This document shows, in pieces, positions 26,848-36,019 of a stretch of DNA of 64,000 nucleotides (positions are counted from its first letter, which is position 1; each line of letters starts with the position of its first letter). This stretch comes from JAJXZJ01 sp050012855. Its GTDB lineage: Bacteria; Verrucomicrobiota; Verrucomicrobiia; Limisphaerales; J093. The notes under the pieces are model-generated. The model ran no database searches. It saw only the letters and a list, made by a program, of their open reading frames with translations, and was not told the origin of the DNA. Made by a program: the position numbers and the translations under genes. The stretch is from the NCBI GenBank assembly GCA_050012855.1, contig JBEKGJ010000015.1, forward strand, positions 1 through 64,000. Reading direction: 5' to 3'.

Positions 26848-29800
26848 GTGAACCTGACCGACTACCACGCGAAATACTTCGCGCATGAACTGACGAAGCG
26901 CTGCTCGTCGGACAGCATGGAGAAGCTCGCTGGCGCGGTGGCCGGGGCACAGGTGGACTTGAATCCCCACCAGGTGGATGCTGCCCTGTTCGCCTTCAAT
27001 TCGCCGCTCTCCAAAGGCGCGCTGCTGGCGGATGAAGTGGGCTTGGGCAAGACCATTGAGGCGGGGATCGTGATTTCGCAGCGATGGGCCGAGCGGAAGC
27101 GCCGGATTCTCATCATCGTGCCGTCCAATCTTCGCAAGCAGTGGTATCAGGAATTGGCGGAGGAATTCTTCCTGCCTTGCCAGCTTCTCGAAACGAAGTC
27201 TTACAACGCCGCGATCCGGCAGGGAAATTTCCGTCCGTTCGAGCTTAAGGACCACATCCTTATTTGCTCCTACCAGTTCGCGCGCAAGCAGGCTGCCGAC
27301 GTTGCTAACACACCTTGGAATCTCGTCGTCATTGATGAAGCGCACCGGCTGCGCAATGTCTATAAGCCCGCGAACATCATCGCCAATACGCTCAAACAGG
27401 CGCTCAAAAACGTACCTATACTCCTCCTCACGGCAACGCCGCTGCAAAACTCGCTGCTCGAACTTTTTGGCTTGGTCAGCTTCATTGATGAGCACGCCTT
27501 TGGCGACCTTAAGAGCTTCCGGGAACAGTTCGCCAATCTCAGCCAGGACCAGGTTTTCCAAACCCTCAAGAGCCGCTTGAAACCCATTTGCCATCGAACG
27601 CTACGCCGACAGGTCACGGCTTACGTTCCCTTCACGAAGCGGCATCCGATTCTGGAGGAGTTCACCCCGGAAGAGAGCGAAGACCGCCTTTACGAACTCG
27701 TTTCCGAATATCTCCGCCGCGAAAACCTTCAAGCACTTCCTTCCGGACAGCGTTCACTCATGACGCTGGTGCTGCGGAAGCTGCTCGCCTCGTCCACCTT
27801 TGCCATCGCCGGGGCGCTCACGTCCATTTCGGAACGGCTCAAGGCGAAGATCAAGAAAGAGGAGCCAGTCGAACCACTCGAAGAGGAACTCGACAAAGAC
27901 TACGAAGCGCTGAACGAAACTGCCGAGGAATGGGACGAGGATGAACCATCCGAACCGATCTCCGACGCCGACCTGCCTGCGCCGCGGCCCGGAGTTTTCT
28001 GGACCTACGTTTTGGAATGCGCTGATGGCAGCCACTACATCGGCCAGACTGATGACATGCCCCGCCGTTGGCATGAGCATCGCGTTGGGCAGGCCGCTGA
28101 GTGGACTGGACGGCACAAACCAAGGTGCGCGCTCATTGTCGAAGAATGGAAATCACGCGATGAAGCAGTCGCCCGCGAGCATTGGTCGAAAACTGGGTTT
28201 GGGCGGGAATGGATCAAGCGGGAGAAAAAGGCGGGCCGGACGCGGCAGGCAGGCCGCGCAGCCATCGAAGCCGAAATCGCCGATCTCGACGAGTTCGCCA
28301 AGTTGGCCACGTCCATCGAGCAAAACGCCAAGGGCAAGGCGCTGGTCAAGGCGCTGGCAATCGCCTTCAAGAAAACTGCCGAACTCGGCGCGGCGGAAAA
28401 GGCCATCGTCTTCACCGAATCGCGCCGCACACAGAATTACCTGCTGCGCGTTTTGGCCGACAGTCCGTTCAAGGACGGAATCGTCCTGTTCAACGGTTCA
28501 AACACCGACGAACGTTCGCGCGCGATTTATGCCACGTGGCAGGAGAAGCATCAAGGCACAGACCGGGTGTCTGGTTCCAAAACGGCGGACATGCGCTCGG
28601 CGCTGGTGGATTATTTCCGCGATGAGGGCCGCATCATGATTGCCACCGAAGCGGGCGCCGAGGGTATCAATCTCCAGTTTTGTTCGCTCGTGGTGAATTA
28701 CGATCTGCCGTGGAATCCGCAGCGCATCGAGCAGCGCATTGGCCGCTGCCACCGCTACGCGCAGAAACATGACGTGGTGGTGGTAAACTTCCTCAATCGC
28801 AAAAACGCCGCCGACCAGCGCGTGTATGAATTGCTGTCAGAAAAATTCCAGTTGTTCGAGGGCGTCTTTGGCGCGAGTGACGAAGTGCTGGGCGCGATTG
28901 AAAGTGGCGTGGATTTCGAGAAGCGCATCAACGACATCTACCAGCGCTGCCGCAAGCACGAGGAAATCAAGGTCGCCTTCGACAAACTTCAGCTTGAATT
29001 GAGCTTGGAGATCAACAACGCGATGACGCAGACCCGCCGCAAGTTGCTGGAAAACTTCGACGACGAAGTCCGCGAAAAGCTCAAGGTCAGCGATGAAACT
29101 TCCAAGGCGTTCCTGAATCGTTATGAGCGTTTGCTCATGCAACTGACCCGGCACGAGCTAAACAGCCATGCCGAGTTTGTTGACGACTCATCTTTCCGCT
29201 TGAACACTTGTCCGTTTCCCGGCGACATCCCGCTCGGACTCTACGAACTGCCGCGCCGCTCCGGCGAAGCGCACCTTTACCGTCTCGCGCATCCGCTGGC
29301 GGAGGCGATTGTTGCACAGACGAAAAACCGCGAACTCGCGCCTGCCGAAGTCCGGTTTTCATACGAGGAACACGAAGGCATCATTTCCACCCTGGAAGAT
29401 TGGCGCGAACAGTCGGGATGGCTGATGGTTTCACTTTTCAGCGTTGAGTCGCTTGACCAGCAGGAGGATTATCTTTTTCTTGCTGCAACGACCGATACCG
29501 ATGCGGTGCTGGACGAGGAAACCGCAGCCCGGATGCTCACGCTCCCCGGCAAGGTGGTTGGCCCGCTCGACGGCAAGCCGCCAGACGATCAACTCAATGT
29601 TCTGGTTGAGAAACGCAAGGCCGAGACCCAGCGCAACATTTCCGAACGTAATGCCCGCTTCTTCGAGGCCGAGACGGACAAACTGGAAGGCTGGGCGGAT
29701 GATTTGAAGCTCGGCTTGGAGCGCGAACTCAAGGACCTTGACCGCCAGATCAAGGAAGCCCGACGCGCAGCCACCATCGCTTTGACGCTGGAGGAAAAGC

Positions 29801-29982
29801 TGGCGGGACAAAAGCAGATCAAAGCTCTGGAGGCGCAGCGCAATGACAGACGCCGTTCGCTTTTCGACGCGCAGGATAAAGTGGACAAACAGCGGGAAGA
29901 CCTGATTGCCAACATCGAGGGGAAGCTGACGCAGCGCGTCGAACTTGAATCCCTTTTCACCCTGCGCTGGAGGCTGGCTTGA
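26848..29982 (+). CDS. SNF2-type defence helicase with inserted GIY-YIG nuclease domain
   Basis: This 1044-residue ATPase starts at GTG 26848 (GGAG seven bases before). The first helicase half has DEVGLGKT at 62-69, DEAH at 163-166 and LLTATPLQNS. The second half has KAIVFTESRRTQ, ATEAGAEGINLQF and QRIGRCHRYAQ (from 629). A long coiled C-terminus follows. Between the halves, in an acidic hinge (EEWDEDEPSEP), residues about 382-470 form a GIY-YIG endonuclease domain: T386-Y387-V388, Y397-I398-G399, R407, H411 and E439/E444, ending KKAGRTRQAGR. The hinge sequence resumes at AAIEAEIADLDEF, as in relatives lacking the insert. Helicases of this family accompany type III-like methyltransferases in defence loci. 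Confidence 0.9.
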   Translation: MNLTDYHAKYFAHELTKRCSSDSMEKLAGAVAGAQVDLNPHQVDAALFAFNSPLSKGALLADEVGLGKTIEAGIVISQRWAERKRRILIIVPSNLRKQWYQELAEEFFLPCQLLETKSYNAAIRQGNFRPFELKDHILICSYQFARKQAADVANTPWNLVVIDEAHRLRNVYKPANIIANTLKQALKNVPILLLTATPLQNSLLELFGLVSFIDEHAFGDLKSFREQFANLSQDQVFQTLKSRLKPICHRTLRRQVTAYVPFTKRHPILEEFTPEESEDRLYELVSEYLRRENLQALPSGQRSLMTLVLRKLLASSTFAIAGALTSISERLKAKIKKEEPVEPLEEELDKDYEALNETAEEWDEDEPSEPISDADLPAPRPGVFWTYVLECADGSHYIGQTDDMPRRWHEHRVGQAAEWTGRHKPRCALIVEEWKSRDEAVAREHWSKTGFGREWIKREKKAGRTRQAGRAAIEAEIADLDEFAKLATSIEQNAKGKALVKALAIAFKKTAELGAAEKAIVFTESRRTQNYLLRVLADSPFKDGIVLFNGSNTDERSRAIYATWQEKHQGTDRVSGSKTADMRSALVDYFRDEGRIMIATEAGAEGINLQFCSLVVNYDLPWNPQRIEQRIGRCHRYAQKHDVVVVNFLNRKNAADQRVYELLSEKFQLFEGVFGASDEVLGAIESGVDFEKRINDIYQRCRKHEEIKVAFDKLQLELSLEINNAMTQTRRKLLENFDDEVREKLKVSDETSKAFLNRYERLLMQLTRHELNSHAEFVDDSSFRLNTCPFPGDIPLGLYELPRRSGEAHLYRLAHPLAEAIVAQTKNRELAPAEVRFSYEEHEGIISTLEDWREQSGWLMVSLFSVESLDQQEDYLFLAATTDTDAVLDEETAARMLTLPGKVVGPLDGKPPDDQLNVLVEKRKAETQRNISERNARFFEAETDKLEGWADDLKLGLERELKDLDRQIKEARRAATIALTLEEKLAGQKQIKALEAQRNDRRRSLFDAQDKVDKQREDLIANIEGKLTQRVELESLFTLRWRLA

Positions 29983-30028
29983 AATGACCAGATACCCTAA
30001 CCTTCAACCCAAGCGTTGAGACTTTAAT

Positions 30029-31234
30029 ATGAAATCAGCACCCATCACCAAGATTATCATCAAGCGATTCCGGAGCTTTCGGACGGCGACACTCGCTTTT
30101 GACAACCCGCTCTTTGTCGTGGGCCGCAACGGCTCCGGAAAAAGCAACCTGGCCGACGTGTTCGGTTTTGTTTCTGAAGCGATGGCCTCCCCGCTCCAGG
30201 CGGTGTTCGACAGGCGCGGGGGCATTGGGGCGGTGCGCAACCGAAGTTCGGGGCAACAAAGTTTCCCGCCCAATCTTGGCCTGGCTTTCGAGTTTGGTCC
30301 GGTCAACGGCCTCGAAGGCGGGCGGTTCGCCTTCGAAGTCAAGGCGCTGCCCAACTATGGTTACCGCATTGTGCGTGAACAATGCCTCGTGCGCAAAAAG
30401 GACGGGGCGCGCTGGTGGTTCGACCGGGAGGACACTTGGAAAAGCAATGTGAAGGGTCTGACGCCCGCGCTGGAACCATCCGCCCTGGCCATGCCGCTGG
30501 TGGGTGGTGACGAACGGTTCGCCCCCATCTTCCGCGTGCTGGGAGCCATGCGCGTCTATTCCATCCAGCCCGCCACACTTCGGGAAATGCAGGATCCGGA
30601 CAGCGGTGTCGCCCTCAAGCCTGACGGCAGCAACGCGGCCAGTGTCCTTCAGGAGTTGCTGCGCGGCGAAGGTGCCAGCGCGACCAAGGCCGAGATCAAC
30701 CGCATCCTCGAATCCATTGTCCCGGCCACCAATGCCGTTTCTCCCAAGAAGCATGGCAACAAACTGTCCATGAGTTTCTCGCAGGAATGGGGCGAGAAGA
30801 AGAAACTGACCTTCGACGCCTTCAATATGTCCGATGGCACGCTCCGCTCGCTGGGTTTAATCATGGCGGTATTTCAAAAACCCAGCCCCAGCGTTCTTGT
30901 GATTGAGGAGCCGGAAGCCACCATTCATCCTGGCGCGCTCGGTGCGATTCTGGACCTCATCCGCAAGGCGTCAAAAACGATGCAGGTTGTCGTGACCACG
31001 CACAGCCCGGAACTGCTGGATGCCGAATGGATCACCGACAACAATCTGCGAATCGTCGACTGGCAGGAAGGGGCGTCACACCTGTTGCGGCCGTCCGAGG
31101 CCACTCGCGAAGCCATGCGTCAACATCTCATGGGAGCTGGCGAGTTGCTGCGTTCGAACGCCTTGCATGCGGAAGAACTCTTCGTCGGCGACAACGACCT
31201 TCGTGACGGGAATCTCTTCGAAGCGCTCGTATGA
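30029..31234 (+). CDS. AAA/ABC-type ATPase of a two-gene ATPase-DUF4276 unit
   Basis: This 401-residue ATPase resembles RecF/SMC-like AAA_21 proteins. Walker A is GRNGSGKS at 32-39, the ABC signature region is MSDGTLRSLGL, and Walker B is VLVIEEPEATIHPG with E293/E294, followed by TTHSPELLD. The stop overlaps the DUF4276 start as ATGA, so the pair is coupled. Such ATPase plus TOPRIM-like pairs are common in defence islands. It begins 46 bases after the helicase gene and is probably in the same transcript. Confidence 0.88.
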   Translation: MKSAPITKIIIKRFRSFRTATLAFDNPLFVVGRNGSGKSNLADVFGFVSEAMASPLQAVFDRRGGIGAVRNRSSGQQSFPPNLGLAFEFGPVNGLEGGRFAFEVKALPNYGYRIVREQCLVRKKDGARWWFDREDTWKSNVKGLTPALEPSALAMPLVGGDERFAPIFRVLGAMRVYSIQPATLREMQDPDSGVALKPDGSNAASVLQELLRGEGASATKAEINRILESIVPATNAVSPKKHGNKLSMSFSQEWGEKKKLTFDAFNMSDGTLRSLGLIMAVFQKPSPSVLVIEEPEATIHPGALGAILDLIRKASKTMQVVVTTHSPELLDAEWITDNNLRIVDWQEGASHLLRPSEATREAMRQHLMGAGELLRSNALHAEELFVGDNDLRDGNLFEALV

Positions 31235-31857
31235 AGCTCTATCCGATTGTCGAAGGCCACGGCGAAGTAGCAGCCGCACCGGTTCTGCTCCGCCGACTAT
31301 TCGCGGAAGCGCAGTGCCACGCCATCGAAGTGGGTCGCCCCATCCGCCGTACGCAATCTCAACTGCGCAGTGAGAAAGGGATTCAGGACGGCGTGCAACT
31401 TGCATTCCTTCAACCCGACTGCGCGGCGGTCGTCATCTTGTTCGACGGCGAGGACGACTGTCCCAAGGAACTGGCCGCCAAAGTCCGGGCCTGGGCGCGC
31501 AAAGCCGCCGCCGGAAAGCCGTGTGATGTCGCCATCGCTTACCGGGAATACGAAACCTGGTTTCTGGCGGCGCTCGAATCTCTTCGCGGGCAGTATGGCA
31601 TTCCCAGAAACGCCACTGGCCCGGCGAATCCCGAATCCAGACGCGACGCCAAGGGCGCGCTTGAAGAATTCATGCCTCCAGACCGGGCGTATTCCGAAAC
31701 GGGCGACCAACCCGCCATGAGTGCGGCATTCGACATGGGCTTGGCCCACCGGCGCAACCGCTCCTTCCGCAAGCTTGTGAAAGTTGTCGGCGAAGTGCTC
31801 GTACAACTTCGACAACCGCTCCCCGCCTGGCCTCCAGGTGAATGGCTGGCCGAGTAA
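31231..31857 (+). CDS. DUF4276 (TOPRIM-like) protein
   Basis: This 208-residue protein has the DUF4276 pattern: YPIVEGHGEVAA at the N-terminus with the TOPRIM-type Glu, and VVILFDGEDDCP with paired acids that could bind Mg. AYREYETWFLAALESLRG is the family's central signature. It probably provides a nuclease or regulatory activity to the ATPase whose gene overlaps its start by four bases. Immediately downstream lies a broken copy of a methyltransferase 5' end. Confidence 0.85.
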   Translation: MKLYPIVEGHGEVAAAPVLLRRLFAEAQCHAIEVGRPIRRTQSQLRSEKGIQDGVQLAFLQPDCAAVVILFDGEDDCPKELAAKVRAWARKAAAGKPCDVAIAYREYETWFLAALESLRGQYGIPRNATGPANPESRRDAKGALEEFMPPDRAYSETGDQPAMSAAFDMGLAHRRNRSFRKLVKVVGEVLVQLRQPLPAWPPGEWLAE

Positions 31858-31871
31858 TCTTTCCTATCCGA

Positions 31872-32018
31872 ATGTCCAAAAAGCAAAAAACTGGAACCGA
31901 CGTGGATTGGGAAGGAGAACCGGCCTCGGCTTGGGCCGCGCATTTTGCTGAGAGATACGGAGAAGTCGTACCACGCGGGCACCGGGTGACGGATCACGAC
32001 CGTTTGATAACCGAATAA
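31872..32018 (+). pseudogene. Degenerate 5' copy of the DNA methyltransferase gene
   Basis: About 145 bp starting ATGTCCAAAAAGCA align with the start of the gene at 35769. An extra A in the A-run after the fifth codon shifts the frame, so the DNA match (ACGTGGATTGGGAA, CCGCGCATTTTGCTG, ACGGATCACGACC) is clearer than the protein. The copy ends within GTTTGATAACCG, 15 bases before the DUF2130 gene. The 48-residue frame it encodes is unlikely to be a working protein. Confidence 0.8.
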
Positions 32019-32032
32019 GCTGAAAGGCTCCT

Positions 32033-33748
32033 ATGGCGGAACCAACCATCATTTGTCCGAAGTGCAAAAATGAGATCAAGCTAAACGAATCCTTGGCCGC
32101 GCCGCTCATCGAAGCAACCCGTCAGGAATACGAAAAGCGACTCTCCCAAAAAGACCTCGATATCACCAGCCGCGAAAAATCAGTCCGGGACAGGGAGGCG
32201 GCACTCTCGAAAGCAAAAGAGGACCTCGAAAACCAGGTCGAGGAGAGGCTCAAGGGCGAACGGGCAAAGATCAGCGCCGACGAAGCCAGAAAGGCAAAAG
32301 TCGCTCTCGGCGCCGATCTAACTCAGAAGACCACCGAAATCGCCGAACTTCAAGAGGTGCTCAAGCAACGCGATGAGAAGCTGGCGCAGGCACAGAAGGC
32401 GCAAGGCGACCTCATTCGTAAGCAACGGGAACTGGACGATGCCAAGCGAGAAATGGAACTGACCATCGAGAAACGCATTCAGGAATCGGTTGCCGCCGCT
32501 CGCGACGGGGCCAGAAAAGAGGCGGAAGAGCGGCTATCCCTCCAGGTGAGCGAGAAAGATCGGACCATCGCTAAAATGGAGGAGCAGATCGGGGACCTCA
32601 ATAAACGCGAACGAGACATCAAAGATCGCGAGGCGTCGCTTTTGAAGGAGCAGAGCGCTCTTGAGCAACGAGTCACGGAAAAGATGAACCAGGAACGCGA
32701 AACAATCGCCGCCAACGAATCAAAGAAGGCCAGAATCGCCCTGGCTGCGGACATCAATCAAAAGGCGAGGGAGGTCGCCGACCTCCAGGAAATCCTGAAA
32801 CAACGCGACGAGAAGCTCGCCGCGGCCCAAAACGCCCCAGCCGAGCTCCTCAAAAAGCAGCGCGAACTTGACGACGCGAAGCGCGAACTGGAACTGACCG
32901 TCCAAACTCGGGTTCAAGATGCGCTCGAAGAAACTCGCGGGAAAGCGCGCAAAGAAGTAGAGGGAGAACTCAACCTCAAGATCGCGGAGAAGGAACAGAC
33001 CATCGCCTCGATGCAGCAGAAGATCGAAGAACTAAAGCGCAAATCTGAGCAAGGCTCCCAGCAACTCCAAGGCGAAGTGCTGGAACTGCAACTGGAGTCC
33101 CTGCTCGCCGCCAAATTTCCCCACGACCGCATCGAACCGGTACCCAAAGGCGAGCACGGCGGCGACATCCTCCAGCGAGTCGTACTGCCAAGCGGCGTTG
33201 TATGCGGGACTATTCTTTGGGAAACGAAGCGAACCAAAAACTGGAGCGATGGGTGGCTTGCAAAGCTTCGAGAAGACCAGCGGGTGGCCAAAGCTGAGAT
33301 TGCTGTGTTGGTCAGCGGCGTGCTGCCTAAAGGCGTGGACACTTTTGACCAGATTGATGGAATTTGGATTACGCATCCGCGCGCTATCTTGCCGGTGACT
33401 CTTTCCTTGCGGCAGACCCTCATCGAAGTCAATTCCGCCCGGCAGGCGAGTGAAGGCCAGCAAACCAAAACGGAATTGGTTTACCAGTATTTGACCGGCC
33501 CGCGATTCCGTCTGCGGGTTCAAGCCATTGTTGAAGCGTTTAGCGCAATGAAAGAAGACTTGGACAAAGAAAGAAAAGTCATCATGAAACAGTGGGCCAA
33601 GCGCGACGAACAAATCGAGCGCGTCATGCAATCAACCGTTGGCATGTATGGCGACCTCCAAGGCATCGCCGGTAAAACCATTCAGGAAATCGAAGGGCTG
33701 GAATTGAAAGCGTTGGAAGATGTGAAGGAAGTCGGAGGTAAACAATGA
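32033..33748 (+). CDS. DUF2130 protein: zinc knuckle, coiled coil and PD-(D/E)xK-like nuclease
   Basis: This 571-residue protein begins with a single CPKC zinc-knuckle-like motif and then some 330 residues of charged coiled coil. The C-terminal globular part is the DUF2130 domain, where D378 and E397-T-K399 (ILWETKRTK) look like a PD-(D/E)xK nuclease centre. The coiled coil holds an internal duplication: KQRDEKLAQAQKAQGDLIRK recurs as KQRDEKLAAAQNAPAELLKK about 145 residues later with similar flanks. The stop overlaps the OLD gene start as ATGA. Association with defence loci suggests DNA restriction; the activity is inferred. Confidence 0.85.
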   Translation: MAEPTIICPKCKNEIKLNESLAAPLIEATRQEYEKRLSQKDLDITSREKSVRDREAALSKAKEDLENQVEERLKGERAKISADEARKAKVALGADLTQKTTEIAELQEVLKQRDEKLAQAQKAQGDLIRKQRELDDAKREMELTIEKRIQESVAAARDGARKEAEERLSLQVSEKDRTIAKMEEQIGDLNKRERDIKDREASLLKEQSALEQRVTEKMNQERETIAANESKKARIALAADINQKAREVADLQEILKQRDEKLAAAQNAPAELLKKQRELDDAKRELELTVQTRVQDALEETRGKARKEVEGELNLKIAEKEQTIASMQQKIEELKRKSEQGSQQLQGEVLELQLESLLAAKFPHDRIEPVPKGEHGGDILQRVVLPSGVVCGTILWETKRTKNWSDGWLAKLREDQRVAKAEIAVLVSGVLPKGVDTFDQIDGIWITHPRAILPVTLSLRQTLIEVNSARQASEGQQTKTELVYQYLTGPRFRLRVQAIVEAFSAMKEDLDKERKVIMKQWAKRDEQIERVMQSTVGMYGDLQGIAGKTIQEIEGLELKALEDVKEVGGKQ

Positions 33749-35769
33749 AGCTGACACAAGTTCACATTCAAAACTTCCGCCCTTGTCGGGACGTGACCTT
33801 GCAAATTGGCGACATGCACGCACTCGTCGGAGCAAATAACGCCGGCAAGTCGGCGGTGCTTCGAGCTTTGGACTTCCTTTTCAATCCGAGCACAAAGGCC
33901 TTGAACGACGAATCTTTTTGGAACAAGGATACGACCTTGGAAATCCGGGTGGAAGCCATCTTCGCGGGTCTCACGGAAAAGGAAAACGAAGCGCTCGCTG
34001 GATGTCTAAAAACCGATGGGACATTCCACATGGCCCGCTCTGCAAGGATGGGTGCGAAAACCGGTGAATCCAATGCGGATGATGACGAAGAAAAGATCAA
34101 TATCAGTCAACATTACAAGCAACCGACTCCAAAAGTGGAGTGGCTTCAGGAATCCAAGATCAGCGGAGAGAGCGTCGCCGAGTGGTGGAAAACAAAGGAT
34201 CAGCTCGTAATCAACGGCGTTTCGTTTGCAGATTCCTGGGCGGGAGTTGCCAAAAAGCCGACCGTAGGGGATTGGAAGGAAAAAGCAAAGCAGTTCATGG
34301 CCGCCAATGCAGCGAGCATCCCGATGGATGATGCATGGATAGACAACCCGAAAGGCTACGCCAACGTCCTGAAGGGAACGCTCCCATTCTTCATTCTTGT
34401 TCCCGCTGTTCGAGACGTTACTGAAGAATCCAAGGGCACAAAGTCCAGTCCGTTCGGAAAACTCCTCTTCGCAATTCTGGATACGGTCGCTGTAGACAAG
34501 AAAGCCAAGATTGAAGGCATTCTTGCAGAAGTCTCCAAGCAAATGAACAGGCTTGGTGGAGTGGAGCGAGTCCCCTTGATTGCCGATACAGAAAACCGAT
34601 TGAACAAGCTGTTGGGCGACGTTTTTGTCGGATGCGATTTGGAAATCGAATTTCAAACGCCGACTTTGGAGGCTCTCTTGAGCGCGCCAAAGCTCTTCAT
34701 TGATGACGGATTCAGAAACGCGGTTGAGAACAAGGGGCACGGACTGCAACGAGCGGTCATCTTCACAATTCTCAGGCGTTACGCCGAGTTCATGACATCC
34801 TCACCAGAGGGCAAAAAGCGGAGTCTCATCCTCGCCGTTGAAGAGCCGGAACTCTACATGCACCCGCAAGCGCAACGGACGATTCGTCGTGTATTCCGAA
34901 AAATTGCCGGAGGGGGCGACCAGGTTGTGTTTTCGACACATTCCTCCCTGCTGGTCGATGTGGCCTACTTTGACGAAATCATCAGACTGGAATGCCGTGT
35001 CGAAAAGGCGGATGGGAAAAAGCTCACGCAGAGCGAGGCGTGGCAGTTGCCGATGGCGAAAATGATCGAGGATTTGGAGGTTCGATTTCCGAAGCTCAAA
35101 AGCAAGGTCACTCCGGAGTCCCTGCGTGACCGTTATTCACACGCATACAATCCGCGCCGCAACGAAGGCTTCTTTGCTTCCAAGATTATCTTGGTCGAGG
35201 GCCTTACTGAGGAATACAGCCTCCCGATCTACGCGGATGCGGTTGCGGACTGCGCCTTTGATCCACAAAATATCAGCGTCGTTGAGTGTGGCGGCAAAGG
35301 GGCGATGGATCGGCTGTTCAGAATTTTCAATGAGTTGCACATTCCCTGTTACCTGCTTCTGGATTTCGACAGTGGAAACGCGGACAAGAACATCATCGAA
35401 AAATCAAAGGAGCTTCTTGCATTGGGAGGCGAGCCCCCAAACGAGCCGAAGGCACTCCTTGTGGCAGCCGGCGTGGCGTGCTTTCAAAAGAAATGGGAAA
35501 CAGATTTGCGAGGAGAACTTCCAGATGTCGATGCCCTGACGGCTGCGGCCAGAAATGAACTCGGCTTAAGTGACGATACCGGTAAACCGCTGATCGCCCG
35601 ATATATCGCCCGGAAGCTAACGTCGAAGACCCCTCCCGTCGTTCCGGCGAGTTTGAAGCAAATCATTCAGAAGAGTGCTGCGGTCACTTGGAAGAAAAGC
35701 TGCCTTCGGACGGCAGCGACAGCCGCGAGTCCAGACTACCAAACGCCTCAAACACCGGCTACAACTTGA
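33745..35769 (+). CDS. OLD-family ATP-dependent endonuclease
   Basis: This 674-residue protein joins an ABC-type ATPase to a TOPRIM nuclease. Walker A is GANNAGKS at 29-36, Walker B VEEPELYMHP with E366/E367, followed by FSTHSSLLVD. The TOPRIM half shows IILVEGLTEEYSLP with E485 and LLLDFDSGNADKN with D540 and D542. It is translationally coupled to the DUF2130 gene and overlaps the start of the methyltransferase remnant. OLD proteins work in phage exclusion, alone or in Gabija-like systems. The last 25 residues (CLRTAATAASPDYQTPQ) look degenerate, as if the native end had been altered at the junction. Confidence 0.9.
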   Translation: MKLTQVHIQNFRPCRDVTLQIGDMHALVGANNAGKSAVLRALDFLFNPSTKALNDESFWNKDTTLEIRVEAIFAGLTEKENEALAGCLKTDGTFHMARSARMGAKTGESNADDDEEKINISQHYKQPTPKVEWLQESKISGESVAEWWKTKDQLVINGVSFADSWAGVAKKPTVGDWKEKAKQFMAANAASIPMDDAWIDNPKGYANVLKGTLPFFILVPAVRDVTEESKGTKSSPFGKLLFAILDTVAVDKKAKIEGILAEVSKQMNRLGGVERVPLIADTENRLNKLLGDVFVGCDLEIEFQTPTLEALLSAPKLFIDDGFRNAVENKGHGLQRAVIFTILRRYAEFMTSSPEGKKRSLILAVEEPELYMHPQAQRTIRRVFRKIAGGGDQVVFSTHSSLLVDVAYFDEIIRLECRVEKADGKKLTQSEAWQLPMAKMIEDLEVRFPKLKSKVTPESLRDRYSHAYNPRRNEGFFASKIILVEGLTEEYSLPIYADAVADCAFDPQNISVVECGGKGAMDRLFRIFNELHIPCYLLLDFDSGNADKNIIEKSKELLALGGEPPNEPKALLVAAGVACFQKKWETDLRGELPDVDALTAAARNELGLSDDTGKPLIARYIARKLTSKTPPVVPASLKQIIQKSAAVTWKKSCLRTAATAASPDYQTPQTPATT

Positions 35770-36014
35770 TGAGCGTCTCGAAGAAACAAAAACTGGAACT
35801 GACGTGGATTGGGAAAGAGAACCGGCCCAGGCTTGAGCCGCGCATTTTGCTGGAAGACCCGGCGAAGTCGTATCACGCGGCGCACTGGATGACGGATCAC
35901 GACCAGTTTGATAACCGTCTTATTTTCGGCGACAATCTGCTCGCCCTCAAAGCGCTCGAACAGGAGTTCGCCGGCAAGATCAAGTGCATTTTCATTGACC
36001 CGCCTTACAACATC
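35769..36014 (+). pseudogene. Type III-like DNA methyltransferase (Mod), truncated after DPPY
   Basis: From the ATG at 35769 the frame reads 82 residues of a beta-class N6-adenine methyltransferase: LTWIGKENRPRLEPRILLED, then LIFGDNLLALKALEQEF and FIDPPYNI, with the catalytic DPPY at 77-80. Homology stops after the Ile at the border of the 43-bp repeat, and the target-recognition and AdoMet-binding parts are missing (full proteins have 600 residues or more). The frame continues into unrelated sequence to 36413. The partner methyltransferase of this island is therefore dead here. Confidence 0.88.
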
Positions 36015-36019
36015 CGCCG

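Noticed and set aside
28021..28260. GIY-YIG region as an intein or a separate gene
   Set aside because: No intein splicing motifs, and the frame runs through without stop or internal start signal, so a domain insertion is simpler.
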